From contig NZ_JAGYPG010000003.1 of assembly GCF_018343625.1 (NCBI RefSeq), positions 654,202-718,201 of the forward strand: a DNA stretch of 64,000 bases, in the 5' to 3' direction. The DNA comes from Lederbergia citri. GTDB taxonomy: Bacteria > Bacillota > Bacilli > Bacillales > Bacillaceae_C. A program made the translations under genes and the position numbers. Positions within the stretch are counted from its first letter, which is position 1; the number at the start of each line of letters is the position of its first letter. Shown one piece after another: positions 41,093 through 50,146 of the stretch. Under the pieces are notes generated by a model. That model saw only the letters and a list, made by a program, of their open reading frames with translations, was not told the origin of the DNA and ran no database searches.

Positions 41093-41875
41093 TTGAAAAA
41101 ACATGTCTTGGATCGAGAAGTTATCTATGTACATATGAACCAAACTGATCATTTTGTTCTTTCATACGGAATTGAATTTATAGAATTTATGTCAGGAATT
41201 CCTGAGCCAATTCAAAATGCATTATTAATTCGTCATAAATTAAAAGATACCCATTTCAATATGCGTACTATGTTAGAATACGTCGACCAAGAACTGATTG
41301 GAAAATTAATTGAAGAAGATGTTCATGGATACGGCGATTTTTGTTGGATTGATTTTAATGATGAGGAACATTTAAATCTTTTATCTGGCCAAGAAATAGC
41401 TGAAATTCTTTATTTAGGACATCTTAAGGACCATTTACGCCTTCCTTTTTATAGGAAACTCAAAAATAATTATGCCTACCTTGCTGGGGATGATGGTTGG
41501 TTCAATAAAACATATTACAAGGATTGGCATTCATTTTTTTCGATGCTAGGTTCAACCATAGTAGGAAAAGTAAATAATCAAAAAGAAAAGTCGTTCTTTT
41601 TTAAAGTGAAGAAGAAAAATGTACCCGCAATTCCTAAAGAAATCCTTCATCCTTTTGCTGATTTTATGAAAGAAGGAATTGTTATCTCCCTTGAAAAAGC
41701 CAATAGAAATAGATTTACTATTGAGATCCCAGTATGGGTAATCGGGGATTTCTTTGATATGGATGCTATGTACGAGGAATATGAAATGATTGGCGGGAGA
41801 AAAGCTGACGGAAAACTTGTATTTGATCGTAAATCGGGAGAATGGCAAGCGTTTGCGGCGTATTCAACAACGTAA
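41093..41875 (+). CDS. Conserved unknown protein (260 aa)
   Basis: 260 aa from TTG 41093, 5 nt after GGAGGGGC; ATG 41078 lies before that site. The product is soluble and acidic with many aromatic residues (CWIDFNDEEHLNLL, AGDDGWFNKTYYKDWHSFF). I see no signal peptide, membrane segment or known motif and cannot name a family. The composition is like the flanking core genes, so recent transfer is not indicated. It has its own terminator. Confidence 0.65.
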   Translation: MKKHVLDREVIYVHMNQTDHFVLSYGIEFIEFMSGIPEPIQNALLIRHKLKDTHFNMRTMLEYVDQELIGKLIEEDVHGYGDFCWIDFNDEEHLNLLSGQEIAEILYLGHLKDHLRLPFYRKLKNNYAYLAGDDGWFNKTYYKDWHSFFSMLGSTIVGKVNNQKEKSFFFKVKKKNVPAIPKEILHPFADFMKEGIVISLEKANRNRFTIEIPVWVIGDFFDMDAMYEEYEMIGGRKADGKLVFDRKSGEWQAFAAYSTT

Positions 41876-41888
41876 AATGTACAAGGAA

Positions 41889-41923
41889 GCGTGGGCTCAC
41901 GAGGAGGTGAATCCACGTTTTTT
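41889..41923 (+). terminator. Rho-independent terminator
   Basis: CGTGGGCTCAC and GTGAATCCACG form an interrupted stem, followed by TTTTTTT. Confidence 0.75.
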
Positions 41924-42120
41924 ATCTGTTTAATGACACTAATACACGTTTGCCCATATACTATTAGAAAAACGCAAGCACTGGAGCAGGACGGATAAAA
42001 TACGGGTCTTTATAAACTTGCACTTTCATTTCTTTTAAATAAGAAGTTCACAAGAATTCATTTAGTTATGTCCCCTCTTCGTGGTAAAATAAAAACATCT
42101 GCACATCATGGAGGATTAAT

Positions 42121-43194
42121 ATGAAGATTAATATTTGTTTATTATACGGTGGAAAATCAGCAGAGCATGAAGTTTCTTTACAAACGGCCAAAGCAGTAAT
42201 TAAAGCTTTGGATAATAATAAATTTGCAATACATCCTATTTTTATATCTATTGAAGGCAATTGGATTAAAGGACCAGAATTAATAGGACCAATCGAAGAA
42301 GTAAAAGAGTTGGAATTCCGTAATGCTGGAGAAGAGGTAGGGCCTAATGCGCTTAGTACAAGGCTAACACCAGAGCAAAATGGAAGTTATGATGTTGTTT
42401 TCCCTCTGTTACACGGTCCAAATGGTGAAGATGGTACGGTACAAGGGATGTTGGAATTATTAAATATTCCTTATGTTGGAAATGGAGTGCTTGCTTCTTC
42501 AGCAGGCATGGACAAAGTGATAATGAAAAATTTATTCGCCCAAGCGGGTTTAGATCAAGTTAAGTATGTTTCTTTTATTCGTAGTACATGGGATGGTAAT
42601 CCGGAAAGAGCATACGAACAAGTAGAGTCTGAAATAGGTTATCCTTGTTTTGTAAAACCTGCTAATCTTGGTTCGAGTGTCGGGATTAGTAAATGTGAAA
42701 ATCGTAAAGAACTTGCTGAAGCTTTTACAAATGCATTTAAATATGACCGGAAAATTATAATCGAAGAAGGGGTTATTGCAAGAGAGATAGAAGTTGGTGT
42801 ACTTGGAAATGATTTTCCCGAATGCTCAGTCGCAGGAGAAATTGTTCCAAAAAGTGATTTTTACGATTATAAGGCTAAATACTCAGATGGAGATACGGCA
42901 TTAATTATTCCTGCAGATATTCCTGAGGAACAATATAAGGAAATCACTAGAATTGCGATAAAAGCTTTTAAAGCACTCGATTGTTCAGGACTTGCGAGAG
43001 CTGACTTCTTTGTAACGAAGGAAGGCCGTATTATTATTAATGAAGTAAATACGATGCCGGGCTTCACCCCTGTCAGTATGTTCCCGCTTTTATGGAAGCA
43101 CACTGGAGTAGAATACCCAGAATTAATTGAGCGATTAGTCCAGCTTGCATTGCAGCGACATGAAGAAAAACAGTCAATCATTCATACTTTCTAA
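42121..43194 (+). CDS. ddl: D-alanine--D-alanine ligase
   Basis: 357 aa with GGKSAEHEVSL at the N-terminus (substrate site), FVKPANLGSSVGISK in the ATP-grasp domain, and ARADFF and NEVNTMPGFT at the metal site. It joins two D-alanines for the peptidoglycan stem. TGGAGGA precedes the ATG. It stands before murF, whose product adds the dipeptide to UDP-MurNAc-tripeptide, and Alr, which supplies D-alanine, is encoded 8 kb downstream. Confidence 0.96.
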   Translation: MKINICLLYGGKSAEHEVSLQTAKAVIKALDNNKFAIHPIFISIEGNWIKGPELIGPIEEVKELEFRNAGEEVGPNALSTRLTPEQNGSYDVVFPLLHGPNGEDGTVQGMLELLNIPYVGNGVLASSAGMDKVIMKNLFAQAGLDQVKYVSFIRSTWDGNPERAYEQVESEIGYPCFVKPANLGSSVGISKCENRKELAEAFTNAFKYDRKIIIEEGVIAREIEVGVLGNDFPECSVAGEIVPKSDFYDYKAKYSDGDTALIIPADIPEEQYKEITRIAIKAFKALDCSGLARADFFVTKEGRIIINEVNTMPGFTPVSMFPLLWKHTGVEYPELIERLVQLALQRHEEKQSIIHTF

Positions 43195-43197
43195 AAA

Positions 43198-43264
43198 GAA
43201 AAGCAGAAGCGCCCGTACGGAAAAGGACAAGAAGTTTCTAGTCGATAGGCGCTTGAGATAGACA
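43198..43264 (+). repeat. Interspersed intergenic repeat, copy C (short form)
   Basis: GAAAAGCAGAAGCGCCC at the left, then ACAAGAAGTTTCTAGTCGAT and AGGCGCTTGAGATAGAC at the right, lacking the internal hairpins of copy B. It lies between ddl and murF. Confidence 0.72.
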
Positions 43265-43286
43265 ATAAAGAAGAATTTTTTAAAAA

Positions 43287-43321
43287 AGCTGTCCCATTCG
43301 TATAAAACGAATGGGACAGCT
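43287..43321. repeat. 15-bp perfect hairpin between ddl and murF
   Basis: AGCTGTCCCATTCGT and ACGAATGGGACAGCT around ATAAA. A T-run exists only on the minus strand, although both genes are on the plus strand. It may be part of an attenuator, or the remnant of a terminator. Confidence 0.5.
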
Positions 43322-43343
43322 GTAGATGTTAGGGGGATTTATA

Positions 43344-44720
43344 ATGATAAAGCGTACATTAGGGCAATTGGCGACCATGATAAAAGTGGAAAATGACGTA
43401 ACGGAATTTCAAAATGTTGAAATAAAGGGAGTCTCCTTCGATACTAGACAAATCGAACCTGGAAAATTATTCGTACCTTTAAAAGGGGATGCCAATGATG
43501 GACATAAATATGTAAATACTGCATTTGACAAAGGCGCAGCAGCTGTACTTTGGCAAAAAGATGTGCCAAATCCTCCAGTACATGCGCCTGTTTTAATAGT
43601 TGAAGACACGCTCCGTGCTCTCCAAGATCTTGCGCATGCTTATCGCAATCAAATTTCGGCAAAAGTCATAGCGATTACCGGGAGTAATGGAAAGACCACA
43701 ACTAAGGACATTGTAGCAGCTGTTTTTTCCGAGGATTTTAAAGTACATAAAACGGACGGGAATTTTAATAATCATATTGGCTTGCCTTTAACAATCCTTA
43801 CGATGGAAGAAAATACCGAAATTGCTATATTGGAAATGGGGATGAGTGGAAAAGGTGAAATTTCATTATTAACGAAAATTGCTCAGCCCGACGCTGCGAT
43901 TATCACAAATATAGGAGAAGCACACCTTCAGGATTTAGGCTCACGTGAAGCAATTGCCGATGCAAAACTGGAGATTACAGAAGGACTACCGAAAAACGGC
44001 TTATTAATTTATCCTGGCAACGAGCCATTATTAATTAAAAGAATTAGTGGTCTAAAACAATTCAATACTTGTACTTTCGGGGAAACGCGTGAAAATGATA
44101 TATATCCAGAAGAAATCAATATTGGAGAGGATGGAAGTTCATTTATCGTTCCAGGTTTTTCTGAGGAACCATTCTTTCTTCCAATTGCCGGAAAGCATAA
44201 CATCATGAACGCTCTGGCAGCTATTCTTGCTGCAAAAGAATTTTTAATTACCGCATCTTCCATTCAAACAGGTTTGAAATCGGTAAAATTGTCTAATATG
44301 AGAATGGAATGGCATGACGGAATAAAAGGAACACGTATATTAAACGATGCATATAATGCAAGCCCCACTGCCATGAGAGCTGTCATATCTATGGTAGAAA
44401 ATTTGGATGATGATCGTGAGAAAATAGTTGTATTAGGGGATATGTTAGAGCTCGGCGAAAAGGATATAGAATTCCACGAACAAATTGGAAAGGAATTGGA
44501 TCCTAATAAAATCAAGTATGTTTTTACGTACGGACCACTGGCAAAATATATAGCATCCGGTGCAAGACTACATTTTCCTGAGGAAAGAGTTTTTGATTTT
44601 GAAAATAAAGAAAAACTAATAAACGCATTGAATGAAAATTTAGAAGGAAATGAACTCATCCTCTTTAAAGCTTCTAGGGGTGTCAAATTGGAAGAAGTAG
44701 TCAATGCTATACTCGTTTGA
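43344..44720 (+). CDS. murF: UDP-N-acetylmuramoyl-tripeptide--D-alanyl-D-alanine ligase
   Basis: 458 aa from ATG 43344 with AGGGGG 9 nt upstream. It carries the Mur ligase ATP loop GSNGKTTTK, then NFNNHIGLPLT, EMGMSGKGEI and DAYNASPTAM, typical of MurF. It completes the muramoyl pentapeptide using the product of Ddl, encoded just upstream. The gap between them holds a repeat and a hairpin. Confidence 0.96.
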   Translation: MIKRTLGQLATMIKVENDVTEFQNVEIKGVSFDTRQIEPGKLFVPLKGDANDGHKYVNTAFDKGAAAVLWQKDVPNPPVHAPVLIVEDTLRALQDLAHAYRNQISAKVIAITGSNGKTTTKDIVAAVFSEDFKVHKTDGNFNNHIGLPLTILTMEENTEIAILEMGMSGKGEISLLTKIAQPDAAIITNIGEAHLQDLGSREAIADAKLEITEGLPKNGLLIYPGNEPLLIKRISGLKQFNTCTFGETRENDIYPEEINIGEDGSSFIVPGFSEEPFFLPIAGKHNIMNALAAILAAKEFLITASSIQTGLKSVKLSNMRMEWHDGIKGTRILNDAYNASPTAMRAVISMVENLDDDREKIVVLGDMLELGEKDIEFHEQIGKELDPNKIKYVFTYGPLAKYIASGARLHFPEERVFDFENKEKLINALNENLEGNELILFKASRGVKLEEVVNAILV

Positions 44721-44926
44721 AAATCCATATAATAAATAACAGAAAAAATTATAAATTTCTTCATAGCGTTGATACTACAATTGTATTCAAAAACGTTTAA
44801 TGATAGAATAATCAACATCGTTTACAGTTTTCACGGCAGTTCTTAATACTTGAGTTTTGTACCTTAGATGGTATTTAGGAGAGACATTCGTCTCAATTTG
44901 ATGTTTTAAAAGGAGAATGAATAGCA

Positions 44927-46390
44927 TTGACGAAGTTTGCAGATTTAAATTTAAGCCCTGCTCTTTTAAAAGCAGTTAATAGAATGGGCTTTGAAGAAGC
45001 TACACCGATACAAGCAAAAACTATTCCTTTAAGTATGGCAGGAAAAGACTTAATTGGCCAAGCTCAAACTGGTACTGGGAAAACAGCAGCTTTTGGTATT
45101 CCATTAATTGAAAAGATTGATGTTAAATCCCCTCATGTACAAGGAATTATCATTGCGCCAACAAGGGAACTAGCCATTCAAGTTTCCGAGGAATTATACA
45201 AAATTGGTATGGATGCCCGTGTAAAAGTACTGGCAGTATACGGAGGATCCGATATCCAGCGTCAAATTAGGGCGTTGAAAAAAGGTCCGCATATTATCGT
45301 TGGGACTCCAGGTAGGATTTTGGATCATATTAACCGCCGTACATTGAAATTAGGCAATGTTCATACCCTTATCCTTGATGAAGCGGATGAAATGCTTAAT
45401 ATGGGATTCATTGAGGATATTGAAGCGATTTTGGAAACTGTTCCTGAAGATAGACAGACGCTTCTTTTTTCTGCGACTATGCCAGAACCGATTCGCAGAA
45501 TTGCAGAACGATTTATGAAGTCACCTGAAACGGTACGTGTTCAAGCTAAAGAAATGACTGTTCCATTAATTGAACAATTTTTTGTAAAAGTTCCTGAAAA
45601 GGAAAAGTTTGATGTTCTAGCAAGACTAATTGATGTGCAATCACCGGAGCTTGCCATCGTTTTCGGCAGAACGAAGCGTAGAGTCGATGAGCTTTCCAAT
45701 GCGCTGACATTAAGAGGATATACAGCAGAAGGAATTCACGGAGACCTTAGCCAAGCAAAACGATTGTCTGTTTTAAAGAAATTTAAAGAAGGAAAAGTCG
45801 ATGTCCTTGTAGCAACAGATGTCGCTGCACGGGGATTAGATATTTCCGGTGTAACGCATGTTTACAATTACGATATCCCACAAGACCCTGAGAGCTATGT
45901 ACACAGAATCGGAAGAACAGGCCGAGCTGGTAAAGAGGGAATGGCCATCACATTTGTTAGTCCTCGAGAAATGGGTTACCTTCGAATTGTGGAACAGACA
46001 ACTAAAAAACGGATGCAACCAATGCGTCCGCCCACTTGGGACGAAGCTTTAGAGGGACAACAACGTATTACGATGGAGAAACTCGAAGAGACAATAAAAG
46101 AAGGAAACTTGGATGAATACAAAGCAGTTGCAAATGAATTGCTTAAAGAGCATGAAGATGCGCTTACCGTGATTGCGGCTGCGTTGAAAGTATTAACGAA
46201 AGAGCCTGATAAAACACCGGTTCATATTACTGAAGAACGTCCACTCCCACAAAAACGCGATAATTATAAAGGTAGTGGAGGCCACGGCCACGGTGGTGGC
46301 GGAAACCGCAACAGACGTGGAAAATCAGGACAACAACCATACAAAGGAAATCGTAAACCACAGCGGAGACCGAGTGGAAGAAGACCGTAA
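44927..46390 (+). CDS. cshA: DEAD-box RNA helicase CshA
   Basis: 487 aa from a TTG with AAAGGAGAAT about 7-8 nt upstream. The motif order is complete: AQTGTGKT (I), PTRELA (Ia), DEAD (II), SAT (III), HRIGRTGRAG (VI). A C-terminal tail rich in Gly, His and Arg (GGHGHGGGGNRNRRG) binds RNA. CshA acts in ribosome biogenesis, mRNA decay and cold adaptation. It follows murF in the B. subtilis order. A short hairpin GAGAC-ATTC-GTCTC is located about 35 nt upstream of the start. Confidence 0.95.
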   Translation: MTKFADLNLSPALLKAVNRMGFEEATPIQAKTIPLSMAGKDLIGQAQTGTGKTAAFGIPLIEKIDVKSPHVQGIIIAPTRELAIQVSEELYKIGMDARVKVLAVYGGSDIQRQIRALKKGPHIIVGTPGRILDHINRRTLKLGNVHTLILDEADEMLNMGFIEDIEAILETVPEDRQTLLFSATMPEPIRRIAERFMKSPETVRVQAKEMTVPLIEQFFVKVPEKEKFDVLARLIDVQSPELAIVFGRTKRRVDELSNALTLRGYTAEGIHGDLSQAKRLSVLKKFKEGKVDVLVATDVAARGLDISGVTHVYNYDIPQDPESYVHRIGRTGRAGKEGMAITFVSPREMGYLRIVEQTTKKRMQPMRPPTWDEALEGQQRITMEKLEETIKEGNLDEYKAVANELLKEHEDALTVIAAALKVLTKEPDKTPVHITEERPLPQKRDNYKGSGGHGHGGGGNRNRRGKSGQQPYKGNRKPQRRPSGRRP

Positions 46391-46460
46391 TATACGAGCG
46401 ATTTCCATATAGAACTCGCTAAAAAAGCGTAAGCGATCATTTGAAATCATGAATCATGAA

Positions 46461-46499
46461 AGCAATCGGTGCAGCACTGCAATAGCCGATTGCTTTTTT
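46461..46499 (+). terminator. Terminator of cshA
   Basis: AGCAATCGG and CCGATTGCT with an inner TGCAG-CAC-TGCA stem, then six T residues. Confidence 0.92.
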
Positions 46500-46568
46500 A
46501 ATGTAAAATTTTTATGAAACCGTTTTGTAAAGATAGACGTAAGTATAAGGGACGAGGGGGGTCATCAA

Positions 46569-47051
46569 ATGAACATACAACAACCTGCAAAACAAATCTC
46601 GGAGTTAGGGCTAAAGGTATGGAGAATTACTGGAGTCATTTATTCGTTAATATTTTGGAGCATTGCAATTAGTATTGGAGTACTCGTATATGTATTCGAC
46701 TGGCTTATTTGGATTACAATCAGTGCAGCTGGGATTGCCCTAATCTTAACGATCATGAACATTTTCATTATTCCTTCTGTTAGATGGCGGAGATGGAGGT
46801 ATGAAGTAAGAGAACAAGAAATTGAACTTCAACATGGGGTTTTCTTTATTACTCGTACACTTGTACCAATGGTCAGAGTTCAGCATGTTGATACAGTGCA
46901 TGGACCGCTTTTACGAAAATATCATTTAGCGACTATTCAAATATCAACAGCTGCAACAAAACATGAAATTCCAGCAGTGGATCTTCATGAAGCCGAAGAA
47001 TTGCGACATGCCATCTCAAGATTGGCAAGGGTGGCTGAAGATGATGTCTAA
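46569..47051 (+). CDS. ydbS: YdbS, bacterial PH-domain membrane protein
   Basis: 160 aa with two membrane spans (residues about 25-65) followed by a bPH2 domain (WRRWRYEVREQEIELQHG, VPMVRVQHVDTVHGPLLRKY, TIQISTAA). B. subtilis YdbS is 159 aa and works with YdbT in resistance to antimicrobial peptides of competitors. Start after CGAGGGGG. The stop overlaps the ydbT start, so both are translated together. Confidence 0.9.
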   Translation: MNIQQPAKQISELGLKVWRITGVIYSLIFWSIAISIGVLVYVFDWLIWITISAAGIALILTIMNIFIIPSVRWRRWRYEVREQEIELQHGVFFITRTLVPMVRVQHVDTVHGPLLRKYHLATIQISTAATKHEIPAVDLHEAEELRHAISRLARVAEDDV

Positions 47052-48525
47052 ACCGAATCGCCTTCACCCTATTACCATTGTCTTTTCAGTTATAAAAAAT
47101 GTTAAGGAAACCATTATTCCAATCGTATTTTACTTCATTGTCTTCATAGTTCGTGATGATCTGAAAAATGAAATTCAAATTGAAGGATTTGGTCCGTGGA
47201 TAAAATTTATTCCGTATTTCATTCTGATTTTAGTGTTCTTCATTATGGTTGTCGCTGGAATTATAAAATGGTATCGCTACACGTATAGAGTGGAAGAGAT
47301 GGAATTACGGATTGAGCATGGGCTATTTGTTAAAAAGAAACGCTATATCCCATTTGAGCGAATTCAAAGCTTAGATTTTTCCGAAGGTATCCTTCATCGT
47401 CCATTTGGACTTGTGAAAGTAAAAGTGGAAACGGCAGGAGGAAACATAGAAAAATCCGAAGCGGAAATGAGTGCAATCAAAAAAGAGGATGCTCTGGCAC
47501 TTCGAAGCCTTATTACGGAATCAAAGAATAAAGAAAAGGAATCAGAAGGATTTGTCGAGAACATCGAAGCAACTCCAAAGGAATCTATTTTATATAAGAT
47601 ATCACCTACGCAATTACTATTTTTTGCATCAACCTCTGGACGCATCGGCGTAGTTGTACTTGCCATTCTTGGATTTGGCAGCCAGTTTGATGAACTTATC
47701 CCTTTTGATAAGATTTTTAAAGAGATGGAACATGTTGCAAAAGCTGGTTACACAATCATCGCTATTCTAGTCGCAATAGGATTATTCCTTGCTTGGCTAG
47801 CATCCGTCCTATTGGCTTATTTAAAATATAATGATTTTACATTGGAAAAAGTCGGAGATGATCTCGTCATCACAAGAGGTTTATTGGAAAAACGCACAAC
47901 AACCATTCCGATTAAAAGGGTTCAAGCCGTTACGATAACAGAAAGCCTTATGAGGCAGCCATTTGGGTATGCAGGTGTATCTGTCGAGTATGCGGGCGGT
48001 TCTATATTAGACGAAAATACGGAAGGTCTTATCATCCCTGTAGTGAAGAAAAAGAAGATTGCCTCCCTGCTTCAGGAAACTTTATCTGATTATACATTCG
48101 ATATCGAATTTAATCGTGCACCTAATAGGGCAAAAAGACGCTTCTTTTTTATAAAAATGTTTGCTGCCGCAATACTGACAGCTCTATTATCGATTTGGTT
48201 GTGGCCTTATAGCTTAATTTCAATTTTACTAGTTGTCGGCGCTTTGATTTTAGGACTTCTTCAATTTAAATCAGCAGGTTGGAATCTTACTGACAATCAA
48301 CTCGCATTACGATATAGGGGGATTGATCAAATAACGACATATATGAGAAAAAATCGAATGCAGTCGCTTAATATGTCGGTTAATTGGTTTCAAAAAAGAG
48401 CTGACCTTGCTACGATTGAAACCTCCGTCATGAGTGGAGGAAATGCCCATTTCAGTGTAAAACATTTGGAAAACGAAGATGTAAGAAAGATTTATGAATG
48501 GTATCGGCCTACTCAAAAGGAATAG
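47041..48525 (+). CDS. ydbT: YdbT, bacterial PH-domain membrane protein
   Basis: 494 aa from ATG 47041 (ATG 47044 is equally possible), matching 493 aa in B. subtilis. Three bPH2 repeats are visible as KWYRYTYRVEEMELRIEHG, KYNDFTLEKVGDDLVITRG and the shorter C-terminal copy LTDNQLALRYRGID, separated by membrane pairs. It overlaps ydbS by 11 nt and is followed by a terminator. Longer upstream extensions in frame are inside ydbS and unlikely. Confidence 0.92.
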   Translation: MMSKPNRLHPITIVFSVIKNVKETIIPIVFYFIVFIVRDDLKNEIQIEGFGPWIKFIPYFILILVFFIMVVAGIIKWYRYTYRVEEMELRIEHGLFVKKKRYIPFERIQSLDFSEGILHRPFGLVKVKVETAGGNIEKSEAEMSAIKKEDALALRSLITESKNKEKESEGFVENIEATPKESILYKISPTQLLFFASTSGRIGVVVLAILGFGSQFDELIPFDKIFKEMEHVAKAGYTIIAILVAIGLFLAWLASVLLAYLKYNDFTLEKVGDDLVITRGLLEKRTTTIPIKRVQAVTITESLMRQPFGYAGVSVEYAGGSILDENTEGLIIPVVKKKKIASLLQETLSDYTFDIEFNRAPNRAKRRFFFIKMFAAAILTALLSIWLWPYSLISILLVVGALILGLLQFKSAGWNLTDNQLALRYRGIDQITTYMRKNRMQSLNMSVNWFQKRADLATIETSVMSGGNAHFSVKHLENEDVRKIYEWYRPTQKE

Positions 48526-48531
48526 TAGAGG

Positions 48532-48572
48532 AAAAGCCTTCTGAAGCTAAAACAGCTTTTGAAGGCTTTTTT
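48532..48572 (+). terminator. Terminator of ydbST
   Basis: AAAAGCCTTCTGAAGCT and AGCTTTTGAAGGCTTTT pair with a bulge around a short loop and end in T residues. Confidence 0.88.
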
Positions 48573-48621
48573 CATGAAAAAATGATATTTGAAATGTTTT
48601 AAAACTGATGTTGCCGGGATA

Positions 48622-48791
48622 AAGTCCGAATCGTACAAGAACACGTGCCCTTGACACAATAGTTGTTCGATTGGTCATGAATTGCACAAGAGCCTGTGCG
48701 TTTGACACAATAGTTGTTCGATTGGTCTTGAATCGTACAAGAACACGTGCGTTTATCACAATTGGTGAGTGATTGGTCTTGAATCGCTCGG
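48622..48791. repeat. Minisatellite: 51-bp tandem repeat
   Basis: Full copies at 48650-48700 and 48701-48751, a partial one at 48622-48649 and a degenerate one at 48752-48791. Each unit contains a small stem, GCACA...TGTGC in one copy and GTAC...GTGC in another. With 51 bp the unit is a multiple of three, so a chance minus-strand frame passes through, but nothing supports translation. It occupies the gap between ydbT and the rhomboid gene. Confidence 0.85.
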
Positions 48792-48865
48792 AAATCTCAC
48801 ATTGACACTTTTCCTTATAAACTCATCCATGTAACAATTACTTCAATCAATAAAGTATATTTATT

Positions 48866-49465
48866 CTAAAAACGTATTGATCGATAGAAAAGCAGGATTC
48901 TACCGATTATGAAGCCGCTTATTAATCCGAATATATGGCCCGTAATATTAATATCTGGTTGGAAGAAAGTCATGACGACACTGATAATGGCAATAGGAAG
49001 AATAACTTGTCTTCCTTGAAGGGGAATCGCATCTTTTTTTACAAAAAGAACAGCTAAATAAACCCCGAATAGTCCAAATATTGCTCCGCTTGCTCCTATA
49101 TGTGTATAGTATGGTGGGTGGATATATAGTGTTGCAATATTGGCTCCTAATCCGCTAGCTAAGTAGAGGATGATAAACGTAAATTTTCCGAGTGCTTTTT
49201 CAAGCGCTGGACCGAACAGTACAAGGGAAAATGAATTAAATAATAGATGAGCAAATCCAACATGCACGAATATAGGAGTGACAAGTCTCCAATATTCTCC
49301 TTTTTGAATGAGAAGGTTTACTCCCGCCAGCAATTCAAGGATCCAGTTATGTGGAAATATGGGAGTATGCATCATAAGGAATATCAATAATTGGATAGCG
49401 ATAATAGTAGAAATTACTGGATATAATTTAAGGAATTGGCCGAAACTTTCAGTTCTTACAAACAT
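48866..49465 (-). CDS. ydcA: Rhomboid family intramembrane serine protease (YdcA-like)
   Basis: 199 aa with six spans. The catalytic Ser is in GASGAIFGLFG and the His in NITGHIFGLISG, with VHVGFAHLLFNSFSLVLFG (conserved His and Asn of the oxyanion region) before them. B. subtilis YdcA is also 199 aa. Rhomboids cut membrane proteins within the bilayer; the substrate here is not known. GGAGCGAT precedes the ATG. Divergent from acpS. Confidence 0.92.
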   Translation of the reverse strand: MFVRTESFGQFLKLYPVISTIIAIQLLIFLMMHTPIFPHNWILELLAGVNLLIQKGEYWRLVTPIFVHVGFAHLLFNSFSLVLFGPALEKALGKFTFIILYLASGLGANIATLYIHPPYYTHIGASGAIFGLFGVYLAVLFVKKDAIPLQGRQVILPIAIISVVMTFFQPDINITGHIFGLISGFIIGRILLFYRSIRF

Positions 49466-49575
49466 GCTGATCGCTCCTTAGAGAAAAGTACTTTCCTAAT
49501 CTTAGCCTACTGGAAAGACTTTGGACAACTATAATATAGTATGTCATATATATTTTTTTAGAAAGGAAGTTTGTC

Positions 49576-49932
49576 ATGATCATCGGAATTGGGATGGATC
49601 TAGTAGAGATTGAACGGATTGAGAAGCTGCGTATAAAGCAAGCTCGATTTCCGGAACGGATTTTAACGAAAACAGAATTAAATAAATATGAGTCTTTAAA
49701 CGATAAAAGGAAATCGGAATTTTTGGCCGGTCGGTTTGCTGCAAAAGAAGCGTATTCTAAAGCTAGAGGTACTGGAATTGGTGGGGAACTATCATTCCTA
49801 GATATAGAAATCATGACAGATGAAAAAGGAAAACCAATGATTATAAATCCTAATTTTGGAAAAGTTCATTTATCTATTACCCATACGAAATCATATGCTG
49901 CTGCTCAAGTAATAATTGAATCACAAGACTAG
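49576..49932 (+). CDS. acpS: Holo-[acyl-carrier-protein] synthase
   Basis: 118 aa with GIGMDLVEIERIE at the N-terminus (Mg-binding Asp) and FLAGRFAAKEAYSKARGTG in the middle (Glu ligand), the two hallmarks of AcpS. It transfers the phosphopantetheine arm from CoA to ACP. The ribosome site AAAGGAAG precedes the ATG. It is at the same place as in B. subtilis, before ydcC and alr. Confidence 0.95.
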   Translation: MIIGIGMDLVEIERIEKLRIKQARFPERILTKTELNKYESLNDKRKSEFLAGRFAAKEAYSKARGTGIGGELSFLDIEIMTDEKGKPMIINPNFGKVHLSITHTKSYAAAQVIIESQD

Positions 49933-50013
49933 AATAAAAACTTCTCATAAATTCCATGGTCTATTGTCTAGGTTTGTCTCATATATTTTTAGTGCGTTAG
50001 GAGAGACAAGGTT

Positions 50014-50142
50014 TTGGCTGTGGGATGGATTGCCACGTTGTGCGGAACGGTTCGCGGGTTAAAAACAATGGTATTGGACAATTTCCCGGCAGCCGGCTTT
50101 CTCTCTTCTTTTCATGGTCAAATGAGACAAAAAAGGGGTTGA
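50014..50142 (+). other. Possible 42-aa ORF upstream of ydcC
   Basis: TTG 50014 follows AGGAGAG by about 10 nt and opens 42 codons ending at TGA 50140-50142, five bases before the ydcC start and inside its ribosome site. The local base composition is more GC-rich than the surroundings. I do not recognise the product. It may be a leader that couples translation to ydcC, or chance. Confidence 0.25.
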
Positions 50143-50146
50143 AGGA

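Noticed and set aside
48547..48759. 70-codon minus-strand frame with an internal 17-residue repeat
   Set aside because: It arises because the 51-bp tandem repeat is a multiple of three. There is no ribosome site and it starts outside the array in low-complexity sequence.
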